Assembly: GCA_022838705.1 (NCBI GenBank)
Contig: JALHJZ010000004.1
Coordinates: forward strand, 13,447 to 77,446
Direction of reading: 5' to 3'
DNA from: Candidatus Bipolaricaulota bacterium
GTDB lineage: Bacteria; Bipolaricaulota; Bipolaricaulia; Bipolaricaulales; Bipolaricaulaceae
DNA: 64,000 nt
A model generated the notes under the pieces. That model had not been told where the DNA came from and searched no databases. It saw only the letters and a list, made by a program, of their open reading frames with translations. Both the position numbers and the translations under genes were made by a program. Of the stretch, positions 59,650 through 64,000 are shown in pieces. The first letter of the stretch is position 1, and each line of letters begins with the position of its first letter.

Positions 59650-62358
59650 CTAGATCTCGCCCCAGTTGCGGCCTGTTGTGACGTCAACCCGCAGGGGGAC
59701 GCGGAGATCCCCCACGCCCTCCATGATCTCCCTCACCACGCGGGCCGCACGATCGGCGTCGCGCTCGTCGGCCTCGAACACGAGCTCGTCGTGGATCTGG
59801 AGGATCATCTCCGCGGGAAGATCCCCCGCCTGCCACGCCGCGTGGAGCCGGAGCATGGCGAGCTTGATAAGGTCGGCCGCCGAACCTTGGATCGGGGTGT
59901 TGATCGCGTTCCGCTCCGCGGACCCCCCCGCCATTGCTAGCCCGTCCGCCGCCGGCCCGAGCGGCCGCCGCCGGCCAAGGAGGGTCCGCGCGTACCCGGT
60001 GCGGCGGGCTTCGGCGACAAGGCCCTCCAGGAACGGTCCGACCTGGGGGTAGGCCTGGAAGAATCGAGCGATGTGCCCCTTCGCCTCGGCCTGGGGGATC
60101 CCGAGGTCGCGCGCCAGGCCGTACGGGCTGATCCCATAGATGATCCCGAAGTTGACCCTCTTCGCCACCGCGCGCATGCGGCCGTCCACCGCCTCCGGCG
60201 GGACGTCGAACAGGGTCGCCGCGGTGCGGCGGTGGAGGTCCTCCCCCCGCTCGAACGCGGCGATCAGGTTCTCGTCGCCGGAGAGGTGGGCGAGGATCCT
60301 GAGCTCGATCTGGGAGTAGTCGGCGCCGAGGAAAAACCGCCCCGGCGGGGCGACGAACGCGCGCCGGATGTCTACCCCTGCCTCGTGCCCAGTAGGGATG
60401 CTCTGGAGGTTAGGATCGGAGGAGGAGAGGCGGCCGGTGGCGGTCCCGGTCTGGTTCCACGAGGTGTGGACCCGCCCGGTGCGGGGATGGACATAGGTCG
60501 GGAGCTTCTCGATGTACGTGTTCCTGAGCTTCTCCAGTTCCCGGTACGCGGCGAGCTTGCCCGGGAACTCGTGGTAGGAGGCGAGCTCGCGGAGGACGAA
60601 CGCATCCGTCGCGGGGCCGGTCTTCCGCTGCCCGAGGATGGGGAGCTTGAGCTTCCGGTAGAGGATCTCCCGCACCTGGGGCGTGGAGTTGGGGTTGAAT
60701 GGCCCGCCCGCAAGGGCGTAGAGCTCATCCCGCAGCCGCTCGATGAGGAGGGAAAGCTCCTTCCCCTGCACGGAGAGGGCGTCCACGTCGAGGAGGACCC
60801 CCCGCCGCTCCATCACGCGCAGGACCTCGATCAGCGGGATCTCGACCTCGTCGAAGAGCCCTCCCAGCCCCGCCTCGCCCAGCTTGGCGGTGAGCCCCGG
60901 CCGGAGCCGGCACACGACCGCGGCGTCCTCGCCCGCATAGCGGGCGGCGCGGTCGAGGGGTACCTCATGAATGCCCTTCTCCCCTCCCGCCGCGAGGAGC
61001 TCCTTGTAGGTCTGGACCCGGATCCCAAGCTCGGAGCGGGCGATGACATCCAGGCCATGGGCCGGGGCATCGGGATGGAGGAGCCAGTGGGCGATCATCG
61101 CGTCGAACGCGACCCCGCGGGCCTCGATCCCGTGGGTGGCGAGGACTTGGAGGTCGTACTTCAGGTTCTGCCCGATGATCCGCGGCCGCTCCCCTACAAG
61201 AAGCGGCCGCAGCCCGGCAAGGACGTGGGCGAGGGGGAGCTGGCGCGGGGCACCGGGGTACGTGTGCCGGACCGGGATGTACCACGCCCGCTCCGGCCCG
61301 ATGGCAAGTGAGATCCCCACGATCTCCGCGGTGAGGGGATCCGTGCTCGTCGTCTCGAGATCGAGGGCGAACTCCTCTGCCCCCCCCAGGGCCGCAACGA
61401 CCGAAGTGAACGAAGCCTCGTCCGTGACGACCTCGTACGTCCCGCCGGAGGTCGCCGGCCGGTCGAGGGCGAGCTCGGCGAGGATCGTGCGGAATTCGAG
61501 GCCCTCGAGCACGGCGCGCAGTACCTCCGGGTCGAGCGGCCGGGGGACGCAGTCGGTAGCAGCGAGGGGGAGCGACACCTCGCGCAGGGTCACGAGCTCC
61601 CGCGATAGAAGCGCGTCGTCGCGGCCGGCGACGAGGGCGCGGGCGACCCGCCGGTTGGGTACCCGGTCCGCCCCCGCGAGCACGGCGTCGAGCGAGCCAT
61701 GCTCCCGGAGGAGCTCGCGGGCCGTCTTCTCCCCGATCCCCGTCACGCCCGGCACGTTGTCTGACGCGTCGCCCGCCAGGGCGAGGAGGTCGGGGATCCG
61801 CTCCGGGGGGACGCCGAACTTCTCCTCAACCTCCGCCCGATCAAGCAGGGTGAACGGGTCCCCGGGCCGCCGGCCGGGGCGGAGGAGCTTCACCGTGTCC
61901 GACACGAGCTGGGCGATGTCCTTGTCGCCGGTGAGGTGGAGGACGGGGATCCCCTTTCGCTCCGCTTCCCAGGAGAGGGTGGCCATCACATCGTCGGCCT
62001 CGTAGCCGGGGATGATGAGGCACGGGATCCCGAAGGTTTTCAGGAGCTCCGGCACACGGGGGAGCTGCTGGGCCAGCGGCTCCGGGGTCGGCTTCCGCGT
62101 CGCCTTGTAGCCCGCGTACGCCTCGTGGCGCACCGTGACCCCGCCCGCGTCGAGGGCAACGGCGACGTAGCGGGATGGGTACTCCCGCAGCACCATGAGC
62201 AGGGTGCGGAGGAAGCCGTACAGGGCGCCCACCGGCTCGCCGCGCGTCGTCGTGAGGCCGGGGACGGCGTAGAACGAGCGGTAGAGAGCGGAATGGCCGT
62301 CCACCACGAGCAGGCGCTCCGGAACCTCCGTGATCCCCAGCGCCTCGTAGATGGTCAT
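59650..62358 (-). CDS. polA: DNA polymerase I
   Basis: A 902-residue repair polymerase with all three activities apparently intact. The 5'-3' nuclease has GYEADDVMATL and GDASDNVPGVTGIGEKTA. The 3'-5' exonuclease keeps DLETTSTDP, GQNLKYDLQVL and YAGEDAAVV, so proofreading is expected. The polymerase has TGRLSSSDPNLQSIP, ADYSQIELRILAHLSGD, RVNFGIIYGISPYGLA and IHDELVFE. ATG overlaps the ruvC stop (ATGA). Longer readings upstream are antisense artefacts. Confidence 0.97.
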   Translation of the reverse strand: MTIYEALGITEVPERLLVVDGHSALYRSFYAVPGLTTTRGEPVGALYGFLRTLLMVLREYPSRYVAVALDAGGVTVRHEAYAGYKATRKPTPEPLAQQLPRVPELLKTFGIPCLIIPGYEADDVMATLSWEAERKGIPVLHLTGDKDIAQLVSDTVKLLRPGRRPGDPFTLLDRAEVEEKFGVPPERIPDLLALAGDASDNVPGVTGIGEKTARELLREHGSLDAVLAGADRVPNRRVARALVAGRDDALLSRELVTLREVSLPLAATDCVPRPLDPEVLRAVLEGLEFRTILAELALDRPATSGGTYEVVTDEASFTSVVAALGGAEEFALDLETTSTDPLTAEIVGISLAIGPERAWYIPVRHTYPGAPRQLPLAHVLAGLRPLLVGERPRIIGQNLKYDLQVLATHGIEARGVAFDAMIAHWLLHPDAPAHGLDVIARSELGIRVQTYKELLAAGGEKGIHEVPLDRAARYAGEDAAVVCRLRPGLTAKLGEAGLGGLFDEVEIPLIEVLRVMERRGVLLDVDALSVQGKELSLLIERLRDELYALAGGPFNPNSTPQVREILYRKLKLPILGQRKTGPATDAFVLRELASYHEFPGKLAAYRELEKLRNTYIEKLPTYVHPRTGRVHTSWNQTGTATGRLSSSDPNLQSIPTGHEAGVDIRRAFVAPPGRFFLGADYSQIELRILAHLSGDENLIAAFERGEDLHRRTAATLFDVPPEAVDGRMRAVAKRVNFGIIYGISPYGLARDLGIPQAEAKGHIARFFQAYPQVGPFLEGLVAEARRTGYARTLLGRRRPLGPAADGLAMAGGSAERNAINTPIQGSAADLIKLAMLRLHAAWQAGDLPAEMILQIHDELVFEADERDADRAARVVREIMEGVGDLRVPLRVDVTTGRNWGEI

Positions 62359-62873
62359 CGGCCGCCGGCGAAGAACGCGCAGAGGGCGATCGCCACCGCG
62401 TCCCCGGCATGGTCGGACCACGCCTCCATCGCCGTCCCGTCGTTCGCCACGAGGGCCTTCACCATCGCCAGCATCTGCTCCTTGGGCGCCGCGCCGTTCC
62501 CGCAGATCCACTTCTTGACCTGTCGGGGAGGAAACGAATGGAGCTCCCGCCCGCGGGCGAGGAGCTTCACCACCCCGATCACCTCCGCGGTGGCCATCGC
62601 CGACGGTGCGTTCTTCGCCAGGAACACGTCCTCCACCGCCACGACCTGGGGCCGATAGGCAACCAGGGCCGCGGCCAGCACATCGTGGATCCGCCCGAGC
62701 CGCTCCGGGTGGAGGGTCTCCGGCTGGGTGCGGATCGTGCCCGCGTCGAGCACCGCGAACGCGCGGCCGCGCCTCTCGACCACCGCGTACCCGGTCGCCG
62801 AGAGGCCGGGATCCACGCCGAGGACCCGCGCTCCCGCCGCGTCGCTGTCCTGTCCCGTCACGCCACCGGTCAT
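62355..62873 (-). CDS. ruvC: Holliday junction endonuclease RuvC
   Basis: A 172-residue resolvase with acidic active-site residues in VLGVDPGLSATGYAV, VAVEDVF and SDHAGDAVAIAL. It has the basic SFPPRQVKKWICGNGAAPKEQ segment that contacts DNA. The ATG at 62873 overlaps the stop of the upstream DUF177 gene. ruvA and ruvB are not adjacent. Confidence 0.95.
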   Translation of the reverse strand: MTGGVTGQDSDAAGARVLGVDPGLSATGYAVVERRGRAFAVLDAGTIRTQPETLHPERLGRIHDVLAAALVAYRPQVVAVEDVFLAKNAPSAMATAEVIGVVKLLARGRELHSFPPRQVKKWICGNGAAPKEQMLAMVKALVANDGTAMEAWSDHAGDAVAIALCAFFAGGR

Positions 62874-63367
62874 CGTTCCGAGGGAGGCTCGTCGAGGAGC
62901 TCGCGCAGCTTCGCCAGCCGTGGGTCGAGCCGTTTCGTCTGCCCGTGGCAGCCCTCGCGGTGCCGCTCGCGGTTGAGATCGGCTCCGCACTCGGGGCAGA
63001 TCCCCAGGCAGCCCGGTGTGCAGAGGGGTTTGGGGGAGAGGCCAAGCCGCAGCCCGGCCTCGATGAACGGGCCCAGTTCGAGGTAGGCCCCCACGATCTC
63101 GTCCGGGTTCACCTCCGGGGTCCCGTCCTCCGCCACGTTCTCCACGAGCTCCACCAGGCACCGGGAGCAGGTGCGACGCACCCGGGCCCGCACCGACACC
63201 CGGAGGAGGACCTCCTCTTCCTGGTAGACCGCGGTCGCCTCAACGTGCACTGGCCCCAGCACGCGCAGGGACTCCCCCTGCCATTCCACGACCGGAAGGT
63301 CCACGTCCTGGCTCAGGTTGAACGGACGTCCCGGGTCCCCCCGCAGCGCGCTAAGATCGAACCTCAT
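62870..63367 (-). CDS. DUF177/YceD-family protein
   Basis: A 165-residue protein, mostly beta, with RTCSRCLVEL and CTPGCLGICPECGADLNRER. These are the conserved Cys of YceD/DUF177, a family tied to 23S rRNA accumulation and usually beside rpmF. Here it heads a ruvC-polA operon instead. ATGA overlap with ruvC. Confidence 0.9.
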   Translation of the reverse strand: MRFDLSALRGDPGRPFNLSQDVDLPVVEWQGESLRVLGPVHVEATAVYQEEEVLLRVSVRARVRRTCSRCLVELVENVAEDGTPEVNPDEIVGAYLELGPFIEAGLRLGLSPKPLCTPGCLGICPECGADLNRERHREGCHGQTKRLDPRLAKLRELLDEPPSER

Positions 63368-63403
63368 CGTCTCCTCGCTCCTGTGAAGAAGTATAGCGCC
63401 GTT

Positions 63404-63431
63404 TGAACTTCCGGTACCGCGCCTCTACCAT
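63404..63431 (+). promoter_or_regulatory. rplI promoter
   Basis: TTGAAC and TACCAT with a 16-bp spacer, 23 bases before the rplI start. On the minus strand a TATACT (63391-63396) without a clear -35 may serve the yceD-ruvC-polA operon. Confidence 0.5.
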
Positions 63432-63454
63432 TGCCCGGTCAAGGAGGGATACAG

Positions 63455-63901
63455 GTGAAGGTGCTGTTGACCCGTGAGGTAGCGGGATTGGGGATCCCCG
63501 GGGACGTCGTCGAGGTCAAGGACGGCTACGCCCGCAACTACCTCTTGCCCCGGAAGCTCGGCGTGGTCCCCACGCCTCACGAACTGGCCCGGTTCGGGCA
63601 ACTTCGCTCCCAGTACGAAGCGGAGCTCGCCGATCGCCATACCCAAGCCCAGGCCCTGGCCGAAAAGCTCGCCGGGGTGGAGCTCCTCTTCACCCGCCGC
63701 GTTCACGATGCGGACAAGTTGTACGCGTCGGTGCGCCCGCAGGACGTGGCAAAGGAGATCGCGGACCGGTTCGGGGTGAAGATCGACCCGGAGCGGATCC
63801 GGATGGAGACCGTGGACACGCTCGGCGAACACCAGGCGGAGATCCAGCTCTACGAGGACATCACGGCCACGGTCAAGCTGATCGTGACGCCAGCGGCCTA
63901 G
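63455..63901 (+). CDS. rplI: 50S ribosomal protein bL9
   Basis: A 148-residue ribosomal protein: VKVLLTREVAGLGIPGDVVE and VKDGYARNYLLPRKL (N-terminal RNA-binding domain), long helix (residues about 42-75), C-terminal domain. GTG start with AAGGAGGG six bases upstream. Stand-alone, without rpsF, ssb or rpsR. Confidence 0.97.
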   Translation: MKVLLTREVAGLGIPGDVVEVKDGYARNYLLPRKLGVVPTPHELARFGQLRSQYEAELADRHTQAQALAEKLAGVELLFTRRVHDADKLYASVRPQDVAKEIADRFGVKIDPERIRMETVDTLGEHQAEIQLYEDITATVKLIVTPAA

Positions 63902-63907
63902 CTAGAA

Positions 63908-64000
63908 GCAGTTTCACAACTTAGGAGAGGGCTGCTATGGTGGAGGCATGTCGAGAAGAGAGCTTACGGATGCGCAGTGGACGAGGATCGAGCCGCTCTT
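63908..64000 (+). mobile_element. IS5-type insertion sequence, left end (cut by window)
   Basis: From about 63908 the sequence GCAGTTTCACAACTTAGGAG resembles the terminal region of IS5-family elements and directly precedes a transposase start. It begins within ten bases of the rplI stop. The element runs off the window, so its ends and copy number cannot be judged. Confidence 0.55.
63948..64000 (+). CDS. IS5-family transposase, N-terminal fragment
   Basis: Only 17 codons are inside the window: MSRRELTDAQWTRIEPL, the typical start of IS5-type transposases (LTDxQWxRIEPLLP, DUF4096 region). GGAGGC precedes the ATG. The catalytic DDE residues lie beyond the window edge. Confidence 0.8.
   Translation, partial: MSRRELTDAQWTRIEPL

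Noticed and set aside
62359..63045. N-terminal extension of polA up to 1131 residues
   Set aside because: The added sequence is out-of-frame ruvC/yceD DNA. The conserved PolA start is at 62358 and forms an ATGA overlap with ruvC.

Overview
The window is about 64 kb of very GC-rich, tightly packed bacterial chromosome. Genes lie in short operons joined by ATGA or GTGA stop/start overlaps, and several convergent gene pairs overlap at their 3' ends. Many starts are GTG or TTG. The mix of folD, fhs and acs (tetrahydrofolate one-carbon and acetate metabolism), a NifX/MinD-ferredoxin/radical-SAM cluster typical of anaerobes, and many ABC transporters suggests an anaerobic, possibly thermophilic bacterium from a deep or candidate lineage. 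Bipolaricaulota (Acetothermia/OP1) fits this picture, but it is an inference and I could not test it.

Layout. 1-4.3 kb: the 3' end of serS, a secreted beta-helix protein, glgA. 4.3-10.8 kb: a branched-chain-type ABC transporter split into two converging operons (livKHM on plus; acyl-CoA ligase-livG-livF on minus); LivM carries a zinc-ribbon tail. 10.9-18.4 kb: recA-recX-ispF on plus, yebC-small membrane protein-tilS-M50 protease on minus, then pncC and a flippase-like membrane protein. 18.4-25.6 kb: a MacB-like export operon, prmC followed by an FtsEX-like pair with degenerate ATPase motifs, then a TolB-like lipoprotein and ispD.

25.7-29.7 kb holds the most unusual object: a 1279-residue secreted protein. 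About 770 residues of it are alternating Ala-X sequence with a 32-residue (96-nt) imperfect period and cysteines spaced by whole helical turns. It ends in a C-terminal region with a duplicated Trp-Asp-Phe-Gly domain.

29.8-38.1 kb: a Mth938-like protein, a HAD phosphatase, a sugar ABC importer, an M42 aminopeptidase, uvrB, a membrane thioredoxin-like protein and a DUF134 regulator. 38.2-49.1 kb: a metal/iron-sulfur cluster resembling the orange-protein (ORP) system, divergent from the DUF134 gene. It has three Gly/Pro/aromatic-rich or NifX-fused small proteins, NifX, two MinD ATPases with ferredoxin inserts, a radical SAM protein, a DUF364 protein, an ABC exporter, Mrp, DUF89 and Fur. Four lesions are visible inside this cluster: a methyltransferase with its middle deleted, an amber codon in the ABC permease, a frameshifted Rrf2 regulator and a decayed metallo-beta-lactamase gene.

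49.1-64 kb: tRNA-Leu(CAA), a small Cys/His protein, a ComEA-like protein, acs, an OFA-type carrier, folD-fhs, an ABC-2 exporter and a MATE efflux pump on plus; then yceD-ruvC-polA on minus, rplI, and the start of an IS5-type transposase cut by the window edge.
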